Part shown: piece by piece, positions 56,048-64,000 of the stretch
Layout of the letters: each line of letters begins with the position of its first letter
How positions within the stretch are numbered: the stretch's first letter is position 1
Assembly (NCBI RefSeq): GCF_031199965.1
Contig: NZ_CP133605.1
Span: 2,140,501-2,204,500 of the forward strand
Length of the DNA stretch: 64,000 bases
Source: Paenibacillus sp. D2_2
GTDB lineage: Bacteria > Bacillota > Bacilli > Paenibacillales > Paenibacillaceae
Reading direction: 5' to 3'
Made by a program: the position numbers and the translations under genes
The notes under the pieces: model-generated
Database searches by the model: none
The model's input: only the letters and a program-made list of their open reading frames with translations
What the model was told of the DNA's origin: nothing

Positions 56048-57067
56048 ATGAAAAAAATAACGTCCGTATTGCTGGGGCTCGTTATGCTCGGAACGGTTAT
56101 GGCCGGTTGTAACAGTTCGAGTGGAGGTAGCGGAGATACGCCGAAGGTCGGCGTAGCGATTTACAAATTTGATGATACTTTTATGACAGGCGTACGGAAT
56201 GCCATTGAGAAGAATGCTAAAGGTATCGCTTCGGTTGATATTGTAGATAGCCAGAACTCGCAGCCGACGCAGAATGACAAAATCGATCTATTCTTAACGA
56301 AGAAGATGAAGGCGCTGATTGTGAATCCGGTGGATCGTACGGCAGCGGGTGTTATTATCGATAAGGCCAAAGCGAAGGATACACCTGTCGTATTCTTGAA
56401 TCGTGAGCCACTTCCAGAGGATATGAAGAAATGGGATAAGGTCTATTACGTCGGTGCTAAAGCTGAAGAATCCGGCACAATGTCAGGTCAAATTATTGCA
56501 GACTACTGGAAGGCGCATCCTGAAGCAGATAAGAATGGAGACGGGGTTCTGCAATACGTGATGTTAAAAGGCGAACCAGGGCATCAGGATGCCGAACTTC
56601 GTACTCAATATTCGATTCAGGCTCTTGAAGACGCCGGGATCAAAGTAGAGAAGCTTGCAGAGGATACGGCCATGTGGGACCGTGTCAAAGGTCAAGAGAA
56701 GATGGCAGCCTTCTTGGCAGCTCACGGCGACAAAATCGAAGCTGTGTTTGCCAACAATGACGATATGGCACTTGGAGCGATCGAAGCTCTGAAGGCAGCA
56801 GGATATTTTAATGGCGATAAATTTATACCGGTTGTGGGTGTAGATGCCACCGCTCCCGCTATTCAGGCTCTGGAGCAGGGGACATTGCTTGGTACTGTGC
56901 TCAATGACGCTGAGAACCAGGGGAAAGCGTCTATCAAGATCGCTTCACTGCTAGCTCAAGGCAAAGAAGTGAATAAGGATTCCGTAGGCTACGAGATTAC
57001 TGAGAATCAGTATGTCTGGGTCCCATATCAAAAAGTGACGAAAGACAACGCAGCCAACTTCAAATAA
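56048..57067 (+). CDS. Galactose/glucose-type ABC transporter substrate-binding lipoprotein (MglB-like)
   Basis: A 339-residue lipoprotein (lipobox VMAGCN) of the MglB type: VGVAIYKFDDTFMTGVRNAIEKNA, LIVNPVDRTAAGVII, VFLNREPLPED, and a calcium-binding loop DKNGDGVLQYV as found in E. coli galactose-binding protein. It captures sugar outside the membrane for the ATPase and permease encoded next. AACGAGGAGG precedes the ATG. It has a cre site at its promoter and a terminator after it, which would give more binding protein than transporter. Galactose, glucose or methyl-galactoside are the likely ligands. Confidence 0.9.
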   Translation: MKKITSVLLGLVMLGTVMAGCNSSSGGSGDTPKVGVAIYKFDDTFMTGVRNAIEKNAKGIASVDIVDSQNSQPTQNDKIDLFLTKKMKALIVNPVDRTAAGVIIDKAKAKDTPVVFLNREPLPEDMKKWDKVYYVGAKAEESGTMSGQIIADYWKAHPEADKNGDGVLQYVMLKGEPGHQDAELRTQYSIQALEDAGIKVEKLAEDTAMWDRVKGQEKMAAFLAAHGDKIEAVFANNDDMALGAIEALKAAGYFNGDKFIPVVGVDATAPAIQALEQGTLLGTVLNDAENQGKASIKIASLLAQGKEVNKDSVGYEITENQYVWVPYQKVTKDNAANFK

Positions 57068-57108
57068 CCGCAGATTGGCAGCAGCTTCGTTTGTAGTACG
57101 ATCGTTGG

Positions 57109-57146
57109 AAGGTTCGTTGCCGAAAGGTGCGAACCTTTCAGTTTTT
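57109..57146 (+). terminator. Internal terminator between binding protein and ATPase genes
   Basis: AAGGTTCG (57109-57116) and CGAACCTT (57130-57137) form a stem followed by TCAGTTTTT. Partial read-through is expected, since the ATPase and permease genes show no strong promoter of their own. Confidence 0.7.
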
Positions 57147-57215
57147 ACGTAGCAGCATGTATGAAGAATACGTTCGCTGTGCCTCTTTTACGGAACAATA
57201 GATTAGGAGGCTGAC

Positions 57216-58721
57216 ATGATGATAGATCAGCAATATGTTTTGGAATTGAAGGGGATATCGAAGGAATTTCCGGGCGTCAAGGCACTTGACGACGTTACCT
57301 TACAGGTCAGACCGGGGACGGTTCACGCGTTAATGGGTGAGAACGGTGCTGGGAAGTCCACCTTAATGAAGTGTTTGTTCGGCATTTATAAGCAGGATGC
57401 AGGTGATATCTATTTAAACGGACAAAAGGTAGAGATTAATAGTTCGCGTGATGCGCTCCAGATGGGGATATCGATGATCCATCAGGAGCTACATCCCGTG
57501 CCGTTCCGCAGTGTGATGGAGAATATTTGGCTCGGACGCTTTCCATCTTGGTGGTTATTATTTATTGACCATAAGAAGATGTACCGTGATACGGAGGCAT
57601 TGTTCAAACAATTAGATATTGATATTAAACCGGATACCATTGTCGGAAAGCTATCTGTATCTAAAATTCAGTCCATTGAGATCGCTAAGGCCGTATCTTT
57701 TAATTCTAAGATTATCGTAATGGATGAACCTACCTCGTCCTTAACGAGTGTGGAAGTCGAGCATTTATTCAAGATCATTCAGGAATTAAAGAGCCGCGGC
57801 GTGTCGATCATTTACATCTCGCACAAGATGGAGGAAATTCTGCAAATTTCCGACGAGGTTACAATCATGCGCGACGGCAAGAAGATCGGTACATGGGCAG
57901 CCGAGGAGTTGACAACCGATCTGATTATTTCTAAGATGGTCGGTCGCGATTTAACGCAGCGTTTCCCGCCGCGGAATAATGTGCCGAACGGTGTTGTTCT
58001 CAAAGTGGAAGGGCTGACTTCGATTCATCCAAAATCGTTTAACAATATATCCTTCGAACTGCGCAGAGGTGAGATACTTGGCATCGGCGGATTGGTAGGA
58101 GCGCAACGGACTGAGCTAATTGAGGCTTTGTTCGGCTTGCGTGAGGTCCAGTCCGGATCGATCACACTGAATGGAAAAATGGTGCGAATCAAGAGCGCTG
58201 CTGCAGCCAAACGGCATGGTATGGCTCTGTTGACAGAAGAGAGGCGCACTACGGGGATTTTTCCAGTATTGTCGGTTCATGAGAATGCAGCCATAGCCAA
58301 TATGCGAAGATATGTCAGGCCTTATTTATTACTAAATGAACGGAAGAAACGGGACGAGGTCAATGAAATGGTAACAAAATTACGAACTAAAACCCCTTCT
58401 CCCAAGACGTTGATTATGAATCTATCGGGTGGTAACCAACAGAAAGTGCTGCTTGCACGCTGGTTGCTTACGAGTCCCGAAATTTTGCTGTTAGATGAAC
58501 CGACACGCGGAATCGATGTTGGTGCTAAATATGAGATTTATACGATCATTGCTGACCTGGCCCAACAGGGTAAGAGTATCATTATGATTTCATCTGAAAT
58601 GCCGGAACTGCTCGGTATGTCCGACCGTGTGATGGTTATGTCCGAGGGCCGGATCACCGGCATACTGAATGGTAGTGAAGCCTCGGAAGAAGAAATCATG
58701 CGTTTGGCCGCTCAACATTAG
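57216..58721 (+). CDS. Sugar ABC transporter ATPase with two nucleotide-binding domains (MglA-like)
   Basis: A 501-residue protein of the MglA/RbsA/XylG class. The first domain has Walker A GENGAGKSTLMK, a signature-like LSVSKIQSIEIAKAV and Walker B IIVMDEPTSSL. The second has a changed Walker A (GGLVGAQRTELIEALFG), signature LSGGNQQKVLLARWL and Walker B ILLLDEPTRGID. A tandem pair with a degenerate second P-loop is normal for this class. AGGAGG precedes the ATG at 57216 (another at 57219). It powers the permease encoded next. Confidence 0.93.
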   Translation: MMIDQQYVLELKGISKEFPGVKALDDVTLQVRPGTVHALMGENGAGKSTLMKCLFGIYKQDAGDIYLNGQKVEINSSRDALQMGISMIHQELHPVPFRSVMENIWLGRFPSWWLLFIDHKKMYRDTEALFKQLDIDIKPDTIVGKLSVSKIQSIEIAKAVSFNSKIIVMDEPTSSLTSVEVEHLFKIIQELKSRGVSIIYISHKMEEILQISDEVTIMRDGKKIGTWAAEELTTDLIISKMVGRDLTQRFPPRNNVPNGVVLKVEGLTSIHPKSFNNISFELRRGEILGIGGLVGAQRTELIEALFGLREVQSGSITLNGKMVRIKSAAAAKRHGMALLTEERRTTGIFPVLSVHENAAIANMRRYVRPYLLLNERKKRDEVNEMVTKLRTKTPSPKTLIMNLSGGNQQKVLLARWLLTSPEILLLDEPTRGIDVGAKYEIYTIIADLAQQGKSIIMISSEMPELLGMSDRVMVMSEGRITGILNGSEASEEEIMRLAAQH

Positions 58722-58744
58722 AGCATAAGAAGGAGAGAAGATGA

Positions 58745-59751
58745 ATGGATATTAGAAAAATTCAAAGCTTTGTAACGGAAAATGCCATTTATATTGTATT
58801 AGCCGTGCTTGTGATAGCAATCGCAATCTATGAACCCAGCTTTATTGGCTTTAATACATTGCGGGATATTCTGATTCAATCATCAACCCGCGTCATTATT
58901 GCGCTTGGTGTAGCCTTTATTCTGATTACGGGCGGGACAGATTTGTCGGCAGGCCGAATGGTCGGATTAACGGCGGTCATATCAGCGTCAATGCTTCAGC
59001 AACCGGACTATGCACGTCGCTTCTTTCCTGATCTGCCGCAACTTTGGGTGATGACCCCAATATTTATAGCTATCGTAGTAGGTGTGATCTTCGGCCTAAT
59101 CAATGGGGTGATCGTCTCCAAGTTCAAGGTTCCCCCTTTTATCGCGACATTAGGTACGATGGTTGCGATATACGGGATCAACTCTTTATATTTCGATACA
59201 GCTCCCAACAACTCACAGCCCATCGGAGGACTTAGAGCAGATTTTACAACGATAGGATCAGGATTTTTTAAGATGGGTGCATTCTCAATACCTTATATTG
59301 TGCTTATTGCGATCGCCGTATGTCTGATCGTATGGGTGTTGTTCAACAAGACGCGGCTCGGCAAAAATATGTACGCAATTGGTGGAAATATGCAGGCTGC
59401 TAAAGTATCCGGTATTAATGTTGTCCTAACTTTAATGATCATTTATTCGATTGCTGGTGCCTTATACGGTACGGCAGGTGTACTAGAAGCGGCCAGAACC
59501 GGCGGAGCGACGAATAACTATGGCAATATGTATGAGCTTGATGCGATCGCTGCTTGTGTTGTTGGCGGCGTATCGACTACAGGCGGTATTGGTACGGTTC
59601 CCGGCGTTATGGCTGGGTGTTAATCTTCACAGTAATTAACTATGGCTTGACCTTCATTGGAGTAGGACCTTACTGGCAGCAGATTATAAAGGGCGCCATT
59701 ATCGTTGCTGCAGTAGCATTTGATATGCGGAAATATGCTGCAAAACGGTAA
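58745..59751 (+). CDS. Sugar ABC transporter permease (MglC-like; frame broken near 59616)
   Basis: About 335 residues after repair, with many hydrophobic helices and family segments ALGVAFILITGGTDLSAGRMVGL and TRLGKNMYAIGGNMQAAKVSGI. The frame breaks at GCTGGGTGTTAATC (59612-59625); adding one G gives MAGVLIFTVINYGLTFIGVGPYWQQIIKGAIIVAAVAFD, which ends at 59751. It forms the membrane channel for the MglA-like ATPase. It begins 23 bases after the ATPase stop. A terminator closes the operon. Confidence 0.92.
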
Positions 59752-59776
59752 TCGTTATCCTCTGCGATGATATTAG

Positions 59777-59804
59777 GCGGGTTCCGGAAGCGGACCCGCT
59801 TTTT
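59777..59804 (+). terminator. Terminator of the mgl-type operon
   Basis: GCGGGTTCCG and CGGACCCGC pair around a short loop and are followed by TTTTT. Confidence 0.88.
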
Positions 59805-59897
59805 CCATCATATTCCGATGCAAGCGAAGGACAAGCATGGTAGAATAAAAGAGACTATTTTCCAGATTGATTACCATGCTGAGGAGGGGATAAATCA

Positions 59898-60413
59898 TTG
59901 AAGAAAATGAAGATGAAGGTTGCTAAGATGGGATTGATATTCTCCGTATTGGCAGTGTCTCTGGCGGCAACTCCTGCTGGTCATGGAACGGCAAGCGCTG
60001 CTGTTGCAAGTAAGAGTATGGCGGCAGTATATGCGCAGGTTCAAGCGGAACGGGCCGCTCAGGTTGTAGCGCTTGTGAATAAAGAACGGACTTCGGCAGG
60101 GCTAGAGCCTTTGACCGTACACACGAATTTATCGAAGATGGCCAAGGATAAAGCGATCGATATGTATCGGAGCGGTTATTTTGACCATACTTCGCCGAAA
60201 TATGGTTCTCCTTTTGATATGATGGATACGTATAACATAACTTATCTCTACGCTGGCGAGAATATCGCCAAAGGACAGCGCTCAGCTGAAGAAGTCGTGA
60301 AGGATTGGATGAACAGTCCCGGTCATCGTGCCAACATCTTGAACCCCAAATATAAGCTGATCGGTGTAGGTTATTATAACGGTTATTGGGTACAGGAATT
60401 CATTGGTAAATAG
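59898..60413 (+). CDS. Secreted CAP/SCP-domain protein (YkwD-like)
   Basis: A 171-residue protein with a signal peptide (ending ASAA) and a CAP domain: VVALVNKERTSAGLEPLTVHTNLSKMAKDKAIDM, HTSPKYGSPFDMM, YAGENIAKGQRSAEEVVKDWMNSPGHRANIL and IGVGYYNGYWVQEF. Conserved His and Glu of the CAP cavity are present. The function of bacterial CAP proteins is mostly unknown; a wall-associated or spore role is suggested for relatives. TTG 59898 lies 8 bases after GAGGAGGGG. Confidence 0.9.
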   Translation: MKKMKMKVAKMGLIFSVLAVSLAATPAGHGTASAAVASKSMAAVYAQVQAERAAQVVALVNKERTSAGLEPLTVHTNLSKMAKDKAIDMYRSGYFDHTSPKYGSPFDMMDTYNITYLYAGENIAKGQRSAEEVVKDWMNSPGHRANILNPKYKLIGVGYYNGYWVQEFIGK

Positions 60414-60457
60414 GTTGTAAGATGCAATTATTAAGACAGTTAAATATAAAAATTAAA

Positions 60458-60482
60458 GCCGTGGCGGATGTCACGGTTCTTT
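60458..60482 (+). terminator. Probable weak terminator after the CAP-domain gene
   Basis: GCCGTG (60458-60463) pairs with CACGGT (60472-60477), followed by TCTTT. Confidence 0.5.
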
Positions 60483-60555
60483 ATTATGCCATTTACCGCT
60501 TGGAGTCTGCATACATATCATAAGAGGATAACTTATCGCAGGGAGGAACCTACGA

Positions 60556-61038
60556 ATGTCATTTTTCAAGCGGGAACAGGATTTGACGAAGTATGATTAT
60601 AACAATACAGGCAGTGAGGCGGTGGATCTGAAGCAGCTTGAAGATAATTGTATGGATTATTCTTGTGGAAATATAGAGGATCAGAATGAAGTTCTTCTAC
60701 GGATTCAGGCGGAATTGGAGGATACAGAGAGAGAACTGGCAGGGCGGATTACTCTGGAGGGAAAGTTTAAGCAGCTCTATGTAGAACAGCAGGCATTCGT
60801 CAATAGACGTATTCGTCAAGCCCATATGGGTGCCATGGCTCATCAGGAGGATTATGCCCGGCGCGCGTTGACGGAAAAGAGGTTAGCCGAGGCGAAGATG
60901 AAGGAATATTTGGCGAGTTACGAGTTGTATAAAGCAGAGGCTGAGCAGCTTCGAGACAAATTTGCTCATCTACTGGGGCAGCTTGAGGCTATGGAGCAGG
61001 AGCGGGGGAATCTGGTGGGAAACACTGACGGAGGCTAG
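60556..61038 (+). CDS. Coiled-coil protein of unknown function
   Basis: A 160-residue hydrophilic protein. Residues about 40-150 are almost entirely helical with heptad-like Leu/Ala spacing (LLRIQAELEDTERELAGRI; KMKEYLASYELYKAEAEQLRDKFAHLLGQLEAME). Two cysteines occur near residues 33 and 37 (CMDYSCGN). No membrane segment. I do not recognise the family. A GGGAGG site precedes the ATG, and it stands alone between two terminators. Confidence 0.75.
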   Translation: MSFFKREQDLTKYDYNNTGSEAVDLKQLEDNCMDYSCGNIEDQNEVLLRIQAELEDTERELAGRITLEGKFKQLYVEQQAFVNRRIRQAHMGAMAHQEDYARRALTEKRLAEAKMKEYLASYELYKAEAEQLRDKFAHLLGQLEAMEQERGNLVGNTDGG

Positions 61039-61066
61039 GCATATTTTCAAAAATACGATGTATAGC

Positions 61067-61095
61067 AAGCCTGAGAAGCTGTTCTCAGGCTTTTT
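61067..61095 (+). terminator. Terminator after the coiled-coil gene
   Basis: AAGCCTGAGAA (61067-61077) pairs with TTCTCAGGCTT (61082-61092), followed by TTT. Confidence 0.9.
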
Positions 61096-61229
61096 CGTGT
61101 AAAAATGAAGGCGGATCGGTTGTGGAATTTGCATCTTTGTTCAGGAAGTTTTATGTTATTACGTAAGTTGGTTAGAATTAATTAATGGGATATGATCAGG
61201 GATTCGGCACATACAGGAGGAACACGACC

Positions 61230-62036
61230 ATGAATAAATCGTCGCGAATATGGCGAGTCACCGGCCTGCTCTCGGCGGTGTCAACACTGCTGCTTATTGT
61301 TGGATTTATCTATGCTGTCTATGATATGACGGTGCCGGCAAGCCAGGCAAGTAAGGTAAAGCCCGGGGACGGCGCACAATTGTCTGTCACGGCAGCGTCG
61401 CCTTACGATATTACTGCCATTGGCGATTCGCTGGCCAAAGGCACCGGAGATGATACAGGCAACGGATTTGCCCGTAAAACGGTGCAGTTATTAACGAAGC
61501 AGGGCAAGGAATCTAAATTAGTTAATAATCTCGGAATCAATGGGCTGACGACGAAGGCACTATTACCAATGCTCGATGAATCGGGAGTCCAGTATGGCCT
61601 CAAACAGGCTGGAATCATCATTTTGTCGATCGGCGGGAATGATTTATTCGCTGGGGCTCAGAGCTATCAGAGCAGCGGGGAGCTTCCGACCGAGGCGGAG
61701 ATGGATGCCGCGGTGAAGACATTGGGAGAGAATTTTAAGAAAATTGTCAGCAAACTAAAGAAGATTAATCCTGATGCGCAATTGGTGTATGTTGGCTTAT
61801 ACAATCCTTTTGCTGATTTGAAGGACATGAAGGAAGCTGGAGATCGTGCGGTGGCGAATTGGAATTTGAATGTACTGGATACGATGAATCAGTATCCAGG
61901 CACAATTGTTATTCCAACCTATGATTTATTTACGAGCAATCTGGGTCGATATTTATCTGGTGACCATTTCCATCCAAATAGTGATGGTTATCAGATGATT
62001 GCGGATCGGATTGTACAGAGCATCGCGCTGATATAA
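61230..62036 (+). CDS. SGNH/GDSL-family hydrolase, membrane anchored
   Basis: A 268-residue protein with one N-terminal membrane segment (about 12-33) and an SGNH hydrolase domain: block I ITAIGDSLAKGTGD with the catalytic Ser, block III IILSIGGNDLF with the Asn, and block V GDHFHPNSDGYQMIA with Asp and His. It acts as an esterase or lipase outside the cell; relatives deacylate lipids or wall polymers. ATG 61230 follows AGGAGG by 8 bases. The ABC transporter genes follow after 22 bases, so they may be co-transcribed. Confidence 0.9.
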   Translation: MNKSSRIWRVTGLLSAVSTLLLIVGFIYAVYDMTVPASQASKVKPGDGAQLSVTAASPYDITAIGDSLAKGTGDDTGNGFARKTVQLLTKQGKESKLVNNLGINGLTTKALLPMLDESGVQYGLKQAGIIILSIGGNDLFAGAQSYQSSGELPTEAEMDAAVKTLGENFKKIVSKLKKINPDAQLVYVGLYNPFADLKDMKEAGDRAVANWNLNVLDTMNQYPGTIVIPTYDLFTSNLGRYLSGDHFHPNSDGYQMIADRIVQSIALI

Positions 62037-62058
62037 GTTAAGGAGGAGAAGATTAGCG

Positions 62059-63033
62059 ATGCATCATCTAACGAAGGCAAATGATGAGATTATTTTGTCG
62101 GTAGAGCATTTGAAGAAGCGGATCGGCAAACGCTGGATTGTGCAGGATGTATCGTTCGAAGTGAAAGCCGGAGAGATCTTCGGATTCCTCGGGCCGAACG
62201 GGGCGGGGAAGACAACGACGATTCGCATGCTAGTTGATCTAATTCGACCGACCGAAGGGAAAGTAACGATCTGTGGATATGATGTACAACGGGATCCAGA
62301 ACGTGCGCTTAGCATGGTCGGGTCGATTGTAGAGAATCCAGAAGTATATACGTATTTGACAGGTTGGGAAAACTTAGAGCAGTTCGCCAGGATGCTGCGT
62401 GGGATCGATGCAGCGAGAATTCAAGAGGTTGCTGATCTGGTTGGTCTTGATCAGCGTATTCATGATAAAGTACGGACATATTCGCTCGGAATGCGACAGC
62501 GTCTTGGAATTGCCCAAGCCCTACTTGGCAGACCGAAGCTGCTCATTCTCGATGAACCAACGAATGGTCTTGATCCGAAAGGGATCAAGGAGATGCGCAG
62601 CTTCATCCGCCGCCTGGCAAAGGATGGGCTGGCTGTGTTCGTCTCGAGCCATCTGCTCAGCGAAATTCAAGTATTATGTGATCATGTAGCGATTATTAGC
62701 CGGGGCCGGGTCCTTGCGGTAGGTGCTGTTAATGAGCTACTTGACTCGAGTACAGGTTATGTTGTCTGGGAACTAGAGCCGTCTTCCGCTGGAGAGAATA
62801 TGCTGGCTAGCCTTGGAATCAGCATTGTCGAGAATGTGGATGAAGTGCTGGATGATGCGATTATCGCTGGTTTTGGTGGTGAGGCGATCGTTACCCAGAT
62901 GCAGGTGGATGATATTGCGGAAATTGTGCCTCGGCTTGTAAGCTCCGGGCTTCAAGTTCGATCTGTTCAGAAGGTAATTCCAACATTGGAACAATTGTTC
63001 CTGGAGATGACGGATGGTGAGGGTGTTGAATAA
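62059..63033 (+). CDS. ABC transporter ATP-binding protein
   Basis: A 324-residue ATPase with Walker A GPNGAGKTT, signature YSLGMRQRLGIAQALLG, Walker B LLILDEPTNGLD and the H-loop in VFVSSHLLSE. The C-terminal 90 residues form the extension common in NatA/CcmA-type ABC-2 exporters. AGGAGG precedes the ATG. Its end overlaps the permease gene, so they form one transporter of unknown substrate. Confidence 0.93.
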   Translation: MHHLTKANDEIILSVEHLKKRIGKRWIVQDVSFEVKAGEIFGFLGPNGAGKTTTIRMLVDLIRPTEGKVTICGYDVQRDPERALSMVGSIVENPEVYTYLTGWENLEQFARMLRGIDAARIQEVADLVGLDQRIHDKVRTYSLGMRQRLGIAQALLGRPKLLILDEPTNGLDPKGIKEMRSFIRRLAKDGLAVFVSSHLLSEIQVLCDHVAIISRGRVLAVGAVNELLDSSTGYVVWELEPSSAGENMLASLGISIVENVDEVLDDAIIAGFGGEAIVTQMQVDDIAEIVPRLVSSGLQVRSVQKVIPTLEQLFLEMTDGEGVE

Positions 63034-64000
63034 TCTGCTGCTGTTAATTAAGAATGAGACGATAAAAATGATCAAGAAGAAGCGCTTTTACGTCGTTCTA
63101 CTGGTGCTGCTCGTTCTCGTCCCCATGTTCACCTATGCCCAGATGCGGGAAGCCGCTTCAAAACGCGAGAAATTCGGCGCAGACTGGCGCAGGGAGGTCC
63201 AGCAGGCTATAACGGATAATCAGAATTCACTCGGCAGCGACCGTGTTCCTGAGGAGTGGAAGAAGTACCGTAAAATCTATATCGAGCAGATGAAATATTA
63301 TCTTGAACATGACGTGAATCCGATTCAACCTGGTGGAGTATCATTCACCCGCGAATTTTTAGATAACGCCTCATCTTTGTTTATTCCTCTCTTGATCATG
63401 GGCGTAGGATCAGATATTGTATCCTCCGAGCGGACGGCGGGTACGATCAAGATGCTACTCACAAGGCCGGTCCGAAGGTGGAAAATACTGCTGAGCAAGT
63501 TAATTACGCTAATAATGTTCGTCTCTTTGATCATCGTCTCTACGCTGCTCATATGCTACTTGATTTCCGGGTTGTTTTTTGGTTACAGTGGATTTCAGCT
63601 TCCGGTATTTAGTGGCTTCCAATTGAATGGTGCCGAGGTGGATATGTCCAATGTCCATGCTGTACCACAGTGGAAATATATTTGCATGCAGTCGGGGTTA
63701 ATCTGGTTCGTTGGAATTGTGGTTGCGATGCTAGCTTTTATGGTATCGGTGCTCGTTCGCAGTACTGCTGCGAGCATTGTCATTATGATGGCCGCGCTAA
63801 TCGCTGGTAATATTCTCAGTAATATGGCATCAGCCTGGACGAGTGCTAAATATTTGTTCATGGTCAATCTCGGCCTTACGAACTATTTATCGGGGACGCC
63901 GGCTCCAATAGAAGGCATGACACTGGGCTTTTCACTCGCTGTTCTTGCCATTTGGGCGGCTTGTTCAACAATCGTCTCATTCCTTGTCTTTACGAAACAG
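63014..64000 (+). CDS. ABC-2 type permease (3' end outside the window)
   Basis: An open frame overlaps the ATPase stop and continues to the window end without a stop (329 codons visible). It starts with a short cytoplasmic stretch and a first membrane segment (KKRFYVVLLVLLVLVPMFTYA), a large outer loop, then several helices including SLFIPLLIMGVGSDIVSSERTAGTIKMLLTRPVRRW, the typical ABC-2 segment. The start is ambiguous: ATG 63014, GTG 63017, GTG 63023 and TTG 63026 are all in frame. It is the membrane partner of the ATPase upstream. Confidence 0.85.
   Translation, partial: MVRVLNNLLLLIKNETIKMIKKKRFYVVLLVLLVLVPMFTYAQMREAASKREKFGADWRREVQQAITDNQNSLGSDRVPEEWKKYRKIYIEQMKYYLEHDVNPIQPGGVSFTREFLDNASSLFIPLLIMGVGSDIVSSERTAGTIKMLLTRPVRRWKILLSKLITLIMFVSLIIVSTLLICYLISGLFFGYSGFQLPVFSGFQLNGAEVDMSNVHAVPQWKYICMQSGLIWFVGIVVAMLAFMVSVLVRSTAASIVIMMAALIAGNILSNMASAWTSAKYLFMVNLGLTNYLSGTPAPIEGMTLGFSLAVLAIWAACSTIVSFLVFTKQ

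Noticed and set aside
1-64000. CRISPR arrays, complete insertion sequences, prophage, or biosynthetic gene clusters
   Set aside because: No regularly spaced repeats, transposase, integrase, phage structural gene or NRPS/PKS module was seen; the window is mainly core chromosomal genes.

Overview
The window is a chromosomal segment of a Gram-positive, spore-forming Firmicute, most likely a Paenibacillus or a close relative. This rests on gene content: a Bacillales-type run (dinG, tseB/ypmB-like, asnS, dnaD, with nth and dynA further on), a T-box leader before proBA, GerMN lipoproteins beside cell-wall amidases, an SLH-domain surface protein and a YesM/YesN-type two-component system. Composition is moderate in GC apart from one GC-rich island inside dynA. 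No CRISPR array, complete insertion sequence, prophage, rRNA or tRNA gene was seen.

Layout. 1-11.2 kb (+): dinG (3' part), rex, mtaD, tseB-like, an unknown membrane protein with an FtsH-like protease, a 3-hydroxyacyl-CoA dehydrogenase with acetate kinase, asnS and dnaD. 11.3-15.3 kb: a secreted chitin-active copper monooxygenase (-), an ECF sigma factor with its putative anti-sigma and a repeat-containing membrane protein, then a gene remnant. 15.3-19.5 kb: a PocR/AraC-type regulator diverging from gldA and a fused dihydroxyacetone kinase. 19.6-24.2 kb (-): mtnB, and proB-proA-proC behind a T-box leader. 24.3-29.8 kb: an ArsR-like regulator with an MFS exporter, a cupin protein, a MtnU-type amidase, a LysR regulator and a signal peptidase. 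30-32 kb: leuC-leuD. 32.4-37 kb: two tandem copies of an amidase plus GerMN lipoprotein module. 37-41 kb: SLH protein, nth and a small unknown gene. 41.4-50.5 kb: dynA, a heterodimeric ABC exporter, purT and a GNAT acetyltransferase. 50.6-59.8 kb: a permuted-papain-like protein (-), then a response regulator, sensor kinase and sugar-binding lipoprotein followed by an mgl-type sugar ABC transporter with a consensus cre site. 59.9-64 kb: a CAP-domain secreted protein, a coiled-coil protein, a GDSL hydrolase and an ABC transporter cut by the window end.

The dominant oddity is 20 reading-frame breaks in 14 otherwise well-conserved genes, including asnS, which should be essential. Sixteen look like the loss of one base, mostly within a G or C run, and three occur at the same string GGGACCG. 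The simplest reading is systematic undercalling of homopolymers in this assembly, so I annotate these genes across the breaks as probably intact in the organism.

Other points of note are a small family of elements bounded by the inverted arms AGTTCAAAAAG/CTTTTTGAACT placed just upstream of genes (one is 239 bp and internally structured), tandem 13-bp repeats in the gldA regulatory region, a hairpin that overlaps the purT ribosome binding site, and a possible three-component sugar sensor controlling the mgl operon.
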